A stretch of DNA of 64,000 bases from Malachius bipustulatus (GCA_910589415.1 OU342630.1:83572186-83636185); one strand, 5' to 3'. Numbered from the stretch's first letter, positions 24,131 through 37,370 are shown. Notes: generated by a model not told the origin, from the letters alone. A program made the numbers and translations.

Positions 24131-24347
24131 CTCCGAAAGAGTTGTTTCTTCATTATATTCAGATTCCTCCTCTCTGTTGGCGGCAACTGCGGTGTTGTTG
24201 TTCCTTGTAGCAACTTCCTTGCCGGACATTTTTGGGTCTGTTCTCGGGAAGTCGATCTCAGAAACAGCTGCTTTGTGTTTATCTTCCAAAGACAAATCTT
24301 CTGAATGTTTGTAATTTTTAGTTTCTACTTTAGCTGGTGAAGTTCTT
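24131..24347 (-). CDS. Upstream internal exon of the minus-strand gene
   Basis: On the minus strand, acceptor CTTTTCAG and donor GTAATT bound a 217-nt block, entering with one base left over and leaving at phase 0. The product contains RTSPAKVETKNYKHSEDLSL, DPKMSGKEVATRNN and EEESEYNEETTLSE. It is polar and acidic, probably disordered, with no recognised domain. Its phase 0 exit fits both the short-isoform terminal exon at 19485-19718 and the large exon at 13486-14413. The upstream coding exons are not identified in this window. Confidence 0.65.
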
Positions 24348-25366
24348 CTGAAAAGTGAATAGAAGTAAAATTATTAAAACCAGGAAAACTACAATAACTT
24401 AAAGTGAATTAACGAAACATACATTCAAAAATAGCCAGTTTTGAGTTCAATTAGTAACACTTTCAGGATTATAAATATGATAGAGGAACAGTAACCTCTT
24501 TCAACTTGAGATATGTTGCGAGTTCGTCGACATAATAAAGTTATAAAAAACATATATTAGAAAAATAGCATATAGCACTACAAACTGTGAAGTTAAATTG
24601 GAAATTGCTGGATATTAAAAATAGACTTTTTCAGACACCAACCAAGAAAAAGACTCAACCAACATCTATGATGGTATCCATTTGGCAGACGTTCAAAAAC
24701 TTTAACAACACGTATAAATAAATCCTCCTGAGTTATCTTTATTTCCGATTAAACAATAATTGAAAATAGATGATGAAATATGCGCCATTTTCGACACAAG
24801 CAACGAAATTATAAATAGTTCCATTGTTTCTTTGATAATAATTCCATACCTACAATTTTTATAAATATTTGTTTCGAAAATTCAGTTTTCTGCAAATAAA
24901 TTATATGATCTTTGTTTACCACCAGGCAGATGTGGTTATCGTTGAGTTGATTTATTAAATAAGATCCAGTAATATTACAATGAAATACAAAATCGTTTAG
25001 TGAAAAAATACAAGAATATACAAATAGAAATAGTAAAAGAATGATAGAAACTCATTTAGAAGAAACCACAAAATTATTTACATGTGCCTGCATAAAGAAT
25101 ATACCACCTGAGAAACTAAAGGGTCTCTAAATCTGGCTGGTTATAAAGAGCTCGAAGAACAACTAGAAAGTTTACAAAGACCGTCCGACATTGTCACTAT
25201 TTTTAATAACGTCTCTGAGGTTTAATCATTAATAGTAAAACTTAAAGAGGTGAAAACTTTTCTTATGGGACTGCGGGGAAATTGCTGGTTTTGGAACTGA
25301 TCAGTCTAAGTCTGCTTAAAGACACACCACCACAGTCGTTTGACAATAGTTTTAGGTAAAGTTCGG
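24348..25366. other. AT-rich intron, no supported feature
   Basis: I see no gene, RNA or repeat I can defend. The minus-strand acceptor of the 24131-24347 exon is at its left edge. Confidence 0.4.
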
Positions 25367-25368
25367 TA

Positions 25369-25761
25369 TACTGGGTGGCTGACCATACCTCTGTACATAG
25401 GACATTGCCTAATAATACAAAATAGTTTCTTAATGAAATTAATAGTTACTTATTGTCAAAGTCAAAGTACTTTGACGTTTTTTTATTAATATTAATATTA
25501 TTATGTCTATTTTTATTGCGTTTTAGGCTTGATAATGATAATACAAGTTATTCTTTAGACGTTTCAGGACTGGTAGTACCTTATTTTTCGCTATTTAACA
25601 ACAAAAATAATATTAAGATATAAAATAATCAATGAATAAAATATAAAACACGACTGATATTGTCATAATAATATTGTGAAGTTGAATAATTATTAATGGA
25701 AAAGAATTTTTTATTATTAGGCAAATGTCCTATGTACAGATGTATTGCCAGCCACCCCGTA
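25369..25761. mobile_element. 393-bp MITE with TA target duplication
   Basis: The left TACTGGGTGGCTGACCATAC and the right GTATTGCCAGCCACCCCGTA are inverted partners. The similarity continues through CTGTACATAGGACATTGCC against GGCAAATGTCCTATGTACAG. TA flanks both ends (25367-25368 and 25762-25763). It is non-coding. Confidence 0.8.
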
Positions 25762-25763
25762 TA

Positions 25764-26980
25764 TTTGTAGCTGTTTGTGATTATAAGTTGCAATTAATAA
25801 GATATACCATTGGCTTTCCTGTTTGATAAAAAAAAATGTAAATTATAATAATCTGTTTCAGATGTTACAACACTTGAGCAGGTATTGAAAAAAGGTATTG
25901 AAACCCTTTCTTGGTAAACTTTGAGACAGACACAGAAAAACAGAAGTTTTTTCTATAGGTAGAGACCTACCACTTTCAACTTTAGCATCAAACTTAAAGT
26001 CAAAAATTAAGTTATGTTAGCTGAAGGAGCTTAACAGAGAAATGGTACACGCATAATTGAGCATCTGAAGGAATATTGTATTGATTTCGCTTTGCTGTTT
26101 TTTCTTACGTTCACCATGTTGTGATGTAAAACTATACAGTGATACAGTGAATCATACAGTGTCCAGCTTTTTAGTTGAAATAATGGATATTAAATAAGTG
26201 ATTTAATAATTGAAACTGACATCACAGAAATAATGAAGTTATACATATTTGTAGATGATTAGACATCTATAATTACATAAAATATTAAATTAATGCGATA
26301 ACAAATGATTATTTTTACAAAATGTATAAAACACTGACTAAACTGATGCGAATTAGACGCCCAACAACATTTTTTACCTCTTGTAAAATTCCCATAAGAA
26401 AATACCAAGTACAAAAGGTACTGCATATCGAACATTGTCACTGAAAGAGAAAAATACTTTTTATTATAACTTCAGAACCAGATTTTTCAATTATTATGAA
26501 TATGTGAGGGAAAATTATTTTCACTAGTAATACCACTTGAAGTTAAATTATTATATCCGGAAATGTTTTCTAGCTCAAGAATACAAGGCGAAGGATATTT
26601 TTTAAATATCAAGTAGCGATCGGTAAAAAATTTCAGGACACAATTTGATTTCAATAATGGTAGGTAGCGTATACCTATGTAGGCACGAAGAAAATTCCCG
26701 AAAACAATAATCATTGTTGTGAGTGCTATTAAATGTTGTATCGGTGTTATTATTTATAACGAAGAGTTTTCATTGGATTATTCGCCATTTAAAATAGAGG
26801 AGGTAGAAAAAGAAAGTACCTACTATTAAAAGTTACTAAAATATTATCCTCCTTAAAAGTAATGTTGCATCGCTTAGATGTTTTTATTCTTTTCTGTGTG
26901 TATACCTACCACTTATGGCATAACATTATTAATTCAGAGGGAAAAATATTCTGAGAAAAAAGCTCGGAAATTATCTCTTT
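25764..26980. other. AT-rich stretch, no supported gene
   Basis: The minus-strand open frames at 26259-26441 and 26487-26714 are short, AT-driven and lack any recognisable motif. No clear repeat was seen. Confidence 0.35.
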
Positions 26981-26984
26981 AATT

Positions 26985-27542
26985 TATAATTTGGCATCCT
27001 TTCAGCCTCAATTTGAATTTTTACCCTTACTGATATCCGTTCCATCATTTTGGTCATATTTTTTTATAAATGGCAACTTTCCGTTTACGGATTGGAAATT
27101 GATAGTTCGGATATTTCTGAGTATGAGGACACCACAGGGATTTAATTTTTTTTACTAACAATAATTTTAAGCCTAGTTTTGAACTTAATTTGAGTTTCAT
27201 TTCGAATTATGGATTTTATTTCATTAGAGAGTAGAGTAAATTAAAATAATTATATAATTAAATCAAATAATCACTCTGCATAATTGAAAGTTATCAACTT
27301 TCTCCCCACTTCCGAGTTGTCCTCATACTCAAAAAATTCGGACTATCAATTTTCAGCCCAATAGCGGTAGGTTTCCATGTAAAAAAAAAACAAAGTGGTG
27401 AGGGGAAAAGCGATAGAGGGAAAAATTAAAATTGAGGGTGAAAAGTTACCAAATAGAAATTGAAAGTTTACGTTTATGCGTTTTTTTCTAAAAAAAGATT
27501 TTTCCTAATTTATGAATTTAATTCCATAAAAGAGTACCTTTC
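26985..27542. repeat. Inverted-repeat element interrupted by the first non-LTR insertion
   Basis: TTGATAGTTCGGATATTTCTG...GAGTATGAGGAC around 27100-27133 is the reverse complement of GTCCTCATACTC...TTCGGACTATCAA around 27318-27352. The similarity extends outward through AATTTGAATTTTTACCC. The right arm is repeated in direct orientation beyond the retroelement at 33136-33385, so the retroelement landed inside or beside this repeat. Confidence 0.6.
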
Positions 27543-28005
27543 AATTTACCACTTCAAGAGTAAAATCGGATAAAAACGAGTGAGCCCGTTTCGTGTTTCG
27601 ATGCGTGGTTTTTGTTGTTTTAATACGAAAATAGTAAGAGTTCATAGTTGATTTTCTGACTGGTGAGCGACCCTGACTTTGCGCACCACGTACCCTGATA
27701 GTTTCGCCGACCCGCTGCGCGAGTGACTAGATCTAGCATAGGTTACGGACTGTTAGTTACTATTAAAAATAAAATAATAAACAATATTGATAAGATAACA
27801 ACCCATATCTCTATCACCACTCCGGCCGCTGGCTGCCGTTCCGGATAGGCAACCAATAATACAGCATGTGTAATTTCGGGCTGCTGACCCTGCAAAAAAT
27901 ACAACTACACACATCAAAATAAGCAACCCAACAACAGTAGCTGCTTTTGACTACAAGAGCAGCACAAATGCAAATAATAGCCCAACTACAGTGAATACAT
28001 CCACA

Positions 28006-29296
28006 ATGTCTGAAACAATCTCATCTATACAAGCGAACGCCACCCCATCATCGTACGTTGCAGCAGCCAAATCTCCCCCAAAACGAACCTTCCCAAAAAA
28101 GGAGCAAGCGATCATATTCCATTCAGCAGATGATCTAAAGCTATTCGATTACGTCCGAGCTATCGGCAGTATCGTAGGTCCAAACAATATCTCCCACGCG
28201 TCAAGGATATCTAACAATAGAATATGCATATACCTAAGCAAAATTGAACTGGTAGACCAACTAATTACCGAACACCCCATTATCAAAGTAGGCAGCTTAG
28301 ACCTATCCATAAGACGACTAATCTCGCCAGCTAAGAGAGTAATCATCTCTAATGTCAGCCCCGCAATTCCCGATGTTCTAATTGAGTCAGCTCTACGAGA
28401 TCTCGGTCTGCAATTGGCCTCCCCTGTGTCCACTCTAAGAGCCGGCTTTCAAGATGATGAATACAGCCACATACTGTCTTTTCGAAGACAAGTATATATA
28501 ATTCCCTCTACAGAAAACTACCAGCTACAGACTTCCTTACTCATTCCCCACGAAAATAACCATCATCGCATTTTGTTATCCACCGATAAGATGGAATGTT
28601 TCACCTGCAAACTCCCCGGACATATAGCTACACACTGTCCAAACGCAAATAAGAATAACACACAACTGTCGCTGGCTTCAAACACAACTCCAAACCATGA
28701 AAATGCTGATCCAACCGCGCTGCCACAACCTCACGACCTAATCCACGCCTAGTCACAAAAGACCTGCCTCCAGTACCTCCATAGATCCTCTCTCCCCATC
28801 AAGCGATTCCCAGATAACAAATCCCATTGATGCAAACTCATCCCTAACGATTCTAATGCCCCCTCCTCAACAAATCAAAAGCAGATCACACAATAAGCCC
28901 CCAAAGAAGAAAACCAAGAAAGACAACTCAAGTGGAATAGACGATTCTAAAATTCCAGCATCATCAAGGGAAATCATCTCAGATTTGTTCAGGGAATCCC
29001 CGGAGAAATTCACACTCCCGGTAGAGAATTTTGTCGCCTTCCTTGAAAACGCCTTTGGTAGTAGCAACCCGCTATTCGAAGCGCAACAATTCACCTCCAA
29101 CGTCACGTCTCTTCTATCAGACATGTATACCATATATCCATCCTTAACAGACAGATGCCTGAAAAACAGATTTACCAGGTTAAGCAAGAAAATAAAACGC
29201 GAAATAAGAGGAGAAACTGGCAGCATAGCTTCGGTGTCCTCGCAAGACCCGGACGAAGATGCCCTTTCTGACTGCTCACAATTATCATCCTATTAA
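28006..29296 (+). pseudogene. ORF1 (gag-like, CCHC) of non-LTR copy 1, one frameshift
   Basis: The start is taken at the ATG of MSETISSIQANATPSS, which aligns with the ATG of copy 2. A basic region with PKRTFPKKEQAIIFHS is followed by an RRM-like domain and a single zinc knuckle, CFTCKLPGHIATHC (CX2CX4HX4C) at about residue 198. The frame closes at 28750-28752. The next frame over carries on the same protein (SHKRPASSTSIDPLSPSSD, later FTLPVENFVAFLENAFGS) and stops with TAA at 29294-29296. A single frameshift near 28745 therefore breaks ORF1. The usual role is binding element RNA into particles for retrotransposition. Confidence 0.9.
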
Positions 29297-32200
29297 ACTA
29301 TCAACGCGTTCAAGCTAATCCAATGGAACTGCGACGGATTTTATCCTCGCCTTGAACGAATCCAGCAGTTAATATCAGACACCAAAGCAGATATCCTGTG
29401 CTTACAGGAAACAAATTTTAAGGAATCACATACGCGCAAGCTTAAAGGATTCGAAGGATATCATTACATAAGAACAACACATCTAAGAGCTAGCGGCGGT
29501 TCTTCTATATATGCCTCCAGTGACATCTATTCAACACCTCTACCCCTGACCACAAACCTTGAAGCAGTAGCTATATCAATCTGGTGCCCTATAAAAATTA
29601 CCGTTTGTAGCATTTATCTCCCACCAAATCACAATCTAGTCCAACTCGAGCTCGTGGATCTACTAAACCAGCTCCCTTCCCCTTTCATTATGGTAGGAGA
29701 CTTCAACGCTCACAGCGCTATGTGGGGATCCGGAAAATCCTTCGGAAGAGGAAAGATAGTCGAAAATATTCTAAACAGCCTCCATGTTTCCCTCCTAAAT
29801 ACGGGCTCCAGTACGCACTTCAACATCTCATCCCAAAGTTTCTCTTCTATCGATCTCAGTCTTTGTTCTCCTAGCTTGACTCCTATCCTCAGGTGGAGAA
29901 CTCTTGACAGCCTCTATGATAGCAATCATTTTCCCATACTAATACATGACAACACAAACAAGCCATCTGAAGTGATTATGAAGTGGAAAACATCTACCGC
30001 TGATTGGGATAAGTTCAGAGCTTGCATCGAAAGACGACTAATGCAACTCGACTTTCCAGAAAACATTGACGAGGCCCTACACGACTTCAATGGTCATGTC
30101 ATAGCTGCCGCTGAGATGCACATCGGAAAATGTTCTATCTCCCATGAGCGTAAAGCCACACCCTGGTGGAACAGAGACTGTGAAATAGCTGTCCGGGAAT
30201 GTAAATCAGCACTTAACAAGTATCGAAGACTCAGAAACGACAGCAGCCTTATCGCCTTCAAGAAATCGAGGGCAAAAGCGAGACGGATACTGAAACAAAG
30301 CAAGAAGGACTCGTGGACCAAATACGTCTCAACCATCACAAGTGATACCCCCTCAAGCCAAATGTGGTCAAAAATCAAGCAGATGCAAGGAAACAAAACT
30401 CAAATGAATATTCCAGCACTAACACATCAAGGAAGTCTAATAAATGGTAGTCAACGCATAGTCGATATTATGGCCTCAACCTTCCAAGAAAGAACAAGAA
30501 ATCCAAACACGAACACCTCCTTAGATGATACCACATGTAACATAACCACCCCAACGGCTGAATGCAACGACCAAGATATCAATAATCTTAATATTCCTTT
30601 CTCCCTGCAGGAACTCCTGGAAGCTCTCGCCAGCTGTAAAAACACAGCCGCAGGACCTGATAATATTCCCTCCTCTTTTCTAAAAAATTTATCTACACCC
30701 TCCCTCATCAAGCTCCTACAATTATTCAACAATATATGGTCTAAAGAAACTTTCCCGAAACTATGGCGAACATCATTGATCCTTCCTGTCAAAAAGCAAG
30801 ACAAACCATCAAATGATCCTAACTCCTATAGACCAATTTCATTAACATGTACAAGTTGCAAGCTCTTGGAGAGGATGGTAAACAAAAGGCTCCACTGGTA
30901 CCTTGAGAAGCACCAGATAATCTCCGAAGGTCAATCAGGATACAGATCGCAACGCAGCACCTTAGACAACCTAACCTTACTACAGTCACATATATCTACT
31001 GCTTTCTCGCAGAAACAAGAAGTTATAGCTGCCATCTTTGACATTGAAAGTGCTTTTGACACCATACCCATACCAGTAATATTGGAAAAACTCAGGGAAC
31101 ATAAACTGTCCGGCAACATCTTCCATTTCATAGAAAATTTCCTCAGTAATAGGACCTTCAGGGTAAAAGCAAACGGAAAAATCTCCATAGCATGCCAACA
31201 AGCGAACGGCGTTCCTCAAGGAGCAGTAATAAGCCCAACACTCTTCATTCTTGCTATAAACGATATATGCACCGAAATCCGCCCCCCAGTCAAACACGCG
31301 CTATATGCAGATGACTTAATTATCTACTGTCATGGAAAAAGCACATCTGCTACATCTACACTGATCCAGAAAGCAGCCAATCAACTAACTATGTGGTCAA
31401 CAAGAACCGGAGTCCGTTTCTGCACAAAAAAGTCAAAAATCCTACAGTTCAATAGATCGCAAACCCCGCCACGTCCCAAAGTGACTCTTAACGGAGAAAT
31501 CCTACCTGTAGTCGAACATCACAAAATCCTGGGACTAACTTTCGACAGAAAACTGAACTGGAAGCAACATATAAAGGAAACCAAAATTAGCTGCCTTAGC
31601 AGAATTAATCTACTGAAGACACTGTCACATTATGAATGGGGAGCAGATGAAAGTGTCTTACTGAAGGTATACCGATCACTCATTCGTTCAAGACTAGACT
31701 ACGGTAGTTCCATATACATGTCTGCAGCAAAATCTGATCTAAGATCTCTCGATACGATACACAATACATAACTCAGAATCTGTTTAGGAGCTTTCAGAAC
31801 CAGTCCTAGTGAAAGTCTATACTGTGAACTGAATGAACCACCACTCTGGATAAGACGCAGACAACTTCTCCTCGCCTATTTTACCAGAATCTCAGCCAAC
31901 CCACGAAATCCCGTTTATTCCTTCTTGGAAGCATTGCAATCAACTGCAAACACACCCCCCAGAACGCCGCCGCTACCACAAATGATGTCTCCTTTACTCC
32001 AAGGCATTGATCTCTTATCAACACCGATACCATCTACTGCTCCTTGGATCCAACTACTGCCAAAAACCGACACCACTCTCAGCATCTACCCGAAACACGG
32101 AACCTCAAAGGAGTTTATCAACCAAGCATTCCTACAAATCATTAATAACTCTCCACTGGACAAGATCCTCTATACAGATGCTTCTAAGGGTGAGTCAAAC

Positions 32201-32965
32201 GTTGGATACGCAGTGACTACCACTCAACACACCATAATACAAAGGACCCTGCCAGCCTCCACAAGTGTTCACACAGGCGAACTATTTGCTATCTATGAAG
32301 CCATGAACTCTGTAACCTCAGAATATAAACAGGTAGCAATATGCACCGACTCATTATCTTCCATCCACTCCATCAAGCAGATGTATACACAACATCCTGT
32401 AGTACAAAAGATACACGATGCTTATAACCGACTAAGGACTATGGGTACATACACAACTCTGATATGGATTCCATCTCACACAGGCATACCGGGCAATGAA
32501 AAAGCTGATCAAGCTGCAAAAGAAGCGACATCATCACCACAATTCCCTGAGAGACTACAAATACACAGGGATTTAAAATCATACTATACAAAAACGACAA
32601 GAAGCTCCTGGCAAAACCATTGGAACAGAATACGCCTCAAATTGTATGAGATCAAGCCCTCCATAGATCCCTTTAATTTACCAGCTACTTTCACAAGAAG
32701 GGACAAAATAATTATCCATAGACTCCGAATTGGTCACAGTCGAATCACGCACAAACATCTCATGACCGCAGAAAACCCACCTTCATGCGCAAAATGCAAC
32801 GGAATTCTTACGATAAAGCACATTCTCATAGAATGCCCTTATTACACAGAGGAGAGACAAACCCACCAATTAAAAGCAAGTCTGAAAGAGATCCTCAGTC
32901 TATCGGAACAGCTACAACACCTGATCGACTATCTCAAGGACATACAGATGTATCACCAAATATAG
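29297..32965 (+). pseudogene. ORF2 (EN-RT-RNase H) of non-LTR copy 1, one nonsense codon
   Basis: This frame is open directly after the ORF1 stop, in the same reading frame and with no ATG until 29690. The endonuclease includes QWNCDGFYPRLERIQ, LCLQETNFK, MVGDFNAHSAMWG and DSNHFPILI. The reverse transcriptase includes SYRPISLTCTSCKLLE, GVPQGAVISPTLF and the catalytic YADD at about 31300. RNase H has ILYTDASKGES, CTDSLSSIHS and WIPSHTGIPGNEKADQAAKE. A C-terminal CAKCNGILTIKHILIECP gives a zinc-finger-like tail. A TAA at 31769-31771 replaces the Ala codon of copy 2 between RT and RNase H, and the same frame then continues to the natural stop. Confidence 0.93.
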
Positions 32966-33135
32966 CGAGTCGTCACTATGTAAAAAACAGTTATAATGTA
33001 AGTGATTAAATACATACTGTAATACGCTACCGATAAGTACCCTTACCGATGTGACACCCATTGTATCTGTGTCAATGACCAAAGCTGTTAAGACACATTA
33101 ATTTTAATAAAAAAAAAAAAAAAAATTTACCACTT

Positions 33136-33390
33136 TCAATTTATCATCCTGTATATCAAAAACTATCACCTTTCAGCCCACTTCCAGGGTGCCGTCATAC
33201 TTTAAAAAAAAATCCGGACTATAAATTTCCAGCACAACAAAATATGCCCAAAATAGTGGGGGGACGGGGATATCGGATAAAAATCAAATTGAGGCTGAGC
33301 AGATGCCAAATAAAAAATTTAAGTTGACATGTCCGAGCTTTTTTCTCAAAAAAAAAGCTTTTTTCGAATTATGAATTTAATTCCATACAT
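33136..33390. repeat. Direct repeat of the right arm that precedes copy 1
   Basis: This segment repeats 27279-27540 in the same orientation: AACTATCACCTTTCAGCCCAC against AAGTTATCAACTTTCTCCCCAC, ATCCGGACTATAAATTTCCAG against ATTCGGACTATCAATTTTCAG, and GAATTATGAATTTAATTCCATA at both ends. Together with the target duplication it shows that the retroelement inserted within tandem copies of another repeat. Confidence 0.7.
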
Positions 33391-34090
33391 GGTGTGCTGG
33401 TATAATAGAGAAAATTTCTGGTTGTTAATGTTCAGAAAAAAAAGTACATGCATTCTTTAACGTTTCCATGGCAACCTGTGTATTGTTTCGGGAATTTTAT
33501 TCTGCTGGGGTAAGCTGGAAGGCAAGGGATCGTTTTCTTAAAATGTCCGTGCATGAGCAGGAAAAAATTCCTGATATAATTTAACTTTTAGTGGTATTAT
33601 TAGTGAAAGTTTAACAAAACGCACTGGTTGATTGTTCAAAAATGCCCTTTCAATTTGTTAACACTTTTTGTTCGTAATACTAATGTCATCTCTGTAATTA
33701 AAGTTTACGATTTTTGATTTAAATGTTGATATTTAAAACTACCCCACGTTTCCCTTATTTACCTTTTAGTATCACCCACACACGCTTGGTGGCGCTGCTG
33801 CAGTGATCCTTAGCCAGCCTAATGCATTAGATTTAAGTAGAATGCCCGGAATTGTTAGTTGAAAGTACGTTAGAGAAAGCTTGTAATTTATTGGTTGAAA
33901 ATTGATCGATGAATGGAACTTTTACACAAAAATTCTTTATTTTATTTAATTTTTCTAATTATTTCAACTTTATTAGATATAATGTAATAACGTTTTCTAT
34001 GAATCTATGAAATGTGATTCGCAACACTCCAGCAATCCGCTATGAAGTCCTGGCAGCCAAGTACCTATCATCAGGAAAAACTCTGATTAA
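33391..34090. other. No supported gene
   Basis: AT-rich DNA with no ORF or repeat that I can support. Confidence 0.35.
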
Positions 34091-34318
34091 AGGCCAATTT
34101 ACGTCTAACAGCATGGATATACGAGCCTGGTGTTCAACGTAGACGTGCATTTTTTATAATAAATGGATTTTGAATGGGTGCGTTTACATCTAACGGGAAC
34201 AACCGGCCCGTCATCGTCAAATATAAATGATGCCATTCAAAATTTATTAATCCATTTATTAATAAATATCGTCCACGTTGTACGCCCGTGTCCGTGCTGT
34301 TATATGTAAATTGACCCG
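34091..34318. mobile_element. ~228-bp MITE
   Basis: The left GGCCAATTTACGTCTAACAG is mirrored by the right CTGTTATATGTAAATTGACCC. Inner partners include TTCAACGTAGACG and CGTCCACGTTGTACG, then AATGGATTTTGAATGG against CCATTCAAAATTTATTAATCC. It is short and non-coding, with good inverted symmetry. Confidence 0.75.
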
Positions 34319-34463
34319 TATGGTCCTAATTTCTTGTCAAAGGGACGGAAAATTCTTAATCAGCCAAGGACTCTCTAAATATAAAAGGATACAATAAGCA
34401 GCTAAATCTAAATTATTAACAGGGTTGAACTTTTTTAAAATTATTACTAAGGCAGGGTAGCAA

Positions 34464-35210
34464 GCTGGTAGCATGGAACCAAGGCTCTGTTGCCACAGAA
34501 TGGCTTCACATGCCGCTCTGAAAATTTCAGGGGTCAAATTTGGAAATATTATCCATTTTTTGACACAAAAAATATTTTTTTGCAGACTGATTTTACCGAG
34601 GATTTTACGATACGTCCGCCATCTTGATTTTTTTTTTAATGAGAAGATAGGTCATGTGATACATCATTTGGAAGGTCACTTTATTTTCTACAAAAATGAT
34701 ATTCCTTTTAAATTTATTGCAAATAATATATCGCAAAAAAGTATTGCAAAAAATATTGTCAAAATAAATTTTTGTTTGAGATTGGAATTTTGCCTAGACG
34801 TTCAAGGCGAGTATTTTATTATCCCCTACACCAAGATTGATTGTTTTTTGTTCTTTACAACATCAAAAATTAAATGGTATTACCTACTCATTAAGTTTGT
34901 AGTGTGTTGCAACGAATTTCTTAAATTAGATGATTTTAATTTAATTTAATTGTTAATTTTGGAAATAAATTTGAAAACTATTATTTTTGTCTAGAGAATG
35001 AAGAGTGCAACCTTTCAAATGTTGCACCACATGACTTATCTTAATTCTCATTAAAAAAAATCAAGATGGCTTCCGTACCATAAAATTATTATTCGGTAAA
35101 AAAATTTTTGTGTCAAAAGATGTGCAAGATTGTCAGACTTGATCCCTGAAATTTTAATAGAGATATGTAAGACCGTTCTGGCAACAGAGCTTGGTTCCAT
35201 ACTCAACAGC
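34464..35210. mobile_element. ~747-bp foldback element (family shared with 45693-46745)
   Basis: The arms match over about 200 bp: ATGGAACCAAGGCTCTGTTGCC against GGCAACAGAGC...TTGGTTCCAT, AAATTTCAGGGGTCAA against TTGATCCCTGAAATTTT, and CATCTTGATTTTTTTTTTAATGAGAA against the complementary TTCTCATTAAAAAAAATCAAGATGG. The interior (34690-34980) is shared with a second element at 45.7-46.7 kb. No transposase is present. Confidence 0.8.
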
Positions 35211-37290
35211 TATCCGTATGTGTGTTTTTTTTTTTTTTTTTGATAAAAAAAAATATATTTAGAAAAAATTGTTTGATTTAGGAGTTCTCTACACGCAGTA
35301 AAAAAAAATCAAGGTAATTAAACAATAAATTTGGCATCGCGATACTCCTCCTGCGCCCATTTAACAGCGACCAACACGACCAATTTGAAAGAGCACTGCT
35401 TGGAAACTTGGCTTTCTAGTATGCCATCTAAATCAAGCGAAGCACGCCCTCTTTTTAATAAATACTTCGTTATTAACTATCTCGTTTAAATAGCACTTTT
35501 ATATATTGGCATACACCTCAACCACGATCTCCACCCATAAAATAAAACGGAAGGCGATATATTAAGCTAAATCGTCGTTGACAGTAAGGTGTGATTTGAG
35601 ATCGTGCTTTGGAAACAGGAACGAACTGTTTTGACTGTTCGCTCGTCATAGCGATTAATTCAAGGACGTGTACAAATTGGCTACATTTCCGCCTTGGATC
35701 CTAATCCTCGAGGCGCTCTGATTTTTTTTTATCGTATTTTTCTCACAATAACACGTAGGTAGTAAACAATTCGGTATAATAAACGTCACGTAAAGGTTTA
35801 AAATTATAATGACGAGTATTTCCACTTCTGAAGTGATATGAGTCAGCGTCAATTGTCATAATAGGTTTCCCCGAAAAAATATTGTAATTTTCATTTGAAA
35901 ATAAAAGAACCTATTTGAAATAATTAACTTATACACATTAATTTATTAATTAATTATTAAACACAATTCTATATTCTTGTCCCCCTCTAAAAAATTTGTT
36001 TTTCCTGGGCCAGATCGTTCATAATGATAATAGAAGCGTGATAAGTGTGCACGATAAAAAGCATAGACAAGGCACAAAAATAAATTAACACTTTTGAACA
36101 TAATAAATATGAAAAATTATTAGGAATTTGCTTTCAAGTGTTGGATTCTTCACGATTTAAAGATTCTTAATTGCGTAAATTTTGGAGAAGTGCCTAAAGA
36201 GAACGTTGAAATTCACGATAGGATAGCTTGGATAATATAATTGCAATAAATGAAATATATGATCAGCTCCATTTAATAGCACATAAAATGACAATAATAG
36301 CCCTGGAGAGCTCAGTTAAACAAGCAAGACATAGTTTTGAATTCTTGCCCAGTCGTTCTCTAGCTTTCTACTAAAAGCAAAATTATATCACAGTAAAGGC
36401 TTTCTAATTGCAATTTAGGAGACATCTGGTGAAATCATAAATTACGATCATAAAGAAAATATCCGCATGTCATAAATTAGTACTCACCCCTGTATAGCGT
36501 TAGTAGGGTAATTAAATAGCCCTATGAATATGAAGTAGATGTAATTAAAAACTTCTTTAATCATTTTTTCGCGTGAAGACTGCGTCGAGGTAACAGCACC
36601 TTACAACCTACTAAGTATAGGATGACATAATTTAAAAAACACATGAGAGGATTCCATCGATATGATTAAGAATGTGTTTGAACCTCCTGTCACATTCTCA
36701 ACGGGAAAGGATTTAAGGATTAATAGGTTTAATAGGACAACGGCATCACAAGTATAGGTAAGCCATATACATTCCCGATTCTGTCTCAAAGCACAACTAC
36801 TATAAAGGTAAGTTAGAGGTAGATATAGGTAGCAGGTGATGATCCAAATCTGGATACAAGAGGAAGCGCATGTCATGAGACAGAGGCTGTTGCCGTCAAT
36901 TACAAACGTTCCTTGCTCTCTAAGCTTTGATTTATTTGTTATAGGTAGAAGACAAAGACTTACTCTATGTTGTCAATTATTCTCAAATTTCGTACGGAAA
37001 ATGAAATTGCCGGATATTTGTGAAAAGAGTTTCAGAATAATAACTATTCATTCTAATTACAGCTAAATAATTGAGAAAAACTAATGGTACTCTGAAAATA
37101 GTTAATTCCAAAGATCTAGATTATCATACGTATCTTAAGACAGGGGCAGCACATTTTAGTGTATTTTTTAACAAAAAAATACACTATTGAGGACGACATC
37201 ACTTTCCAAAAATCACCCAAACTCATCAAATGTCCACCGATCATGACCCCCAGATTACGAAAAAGTGGTTTTCCAAAATTCACCTGCCCA
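35211..37290. other. No supported gene
   Basis: A homopolymer T tract lies at 35227-35240. Open frames on both strands are short, with no family match or splice evidence. No clear mobile element was recognised. Confidence 0.35.
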
Positions 37291-37321
37291 CGATATATAT
37301 ATATATATTTATATATATATT

Positions 37322-37352
<31 letters not shown>

Positions 37353-37370
37353 TTATATATATATATATTT
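37291..37370. repeat. (TA)n microsatellite
   Basis: There are about 80 bases of TATATA with periodic TTT interruptions, next to the left boundary of the large foldback element. Open frames running through it encode only Tyr-Ile repeats and are not genes. Confidence 0.95.

Larger units (their letters stand above)
27555..33123 (+). mobile_element. Non-LTR retrotransposon copy 1, nearly full length, inactive
   Basis: The perfect 12-bp duplication AATTTACCACTT at 27543-27554 and 33124-33135 fixes both ends. The order is a 451-bp 5' UTR, ORF1 with a CCHC knuckle, ORF2 with endonuclease, reverse transcriptase, RNase H and a Cys/His tail, a 3' UTR and a poly(A) tail. An RNase H domain plus apurinic-type endonuclease suggests the I-group of non-LTR elements. 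One frameshift in ORF1 and one nonsense codon in ORF2 make it inactive. Confidence 0.95.

Noticed and set aside
34473..34949. 158-codon plus-strand ORF
   Set aside because: It lies inside the foldback element, is Phe/Ile/Lys-rich from AT content and has no transposase motif.
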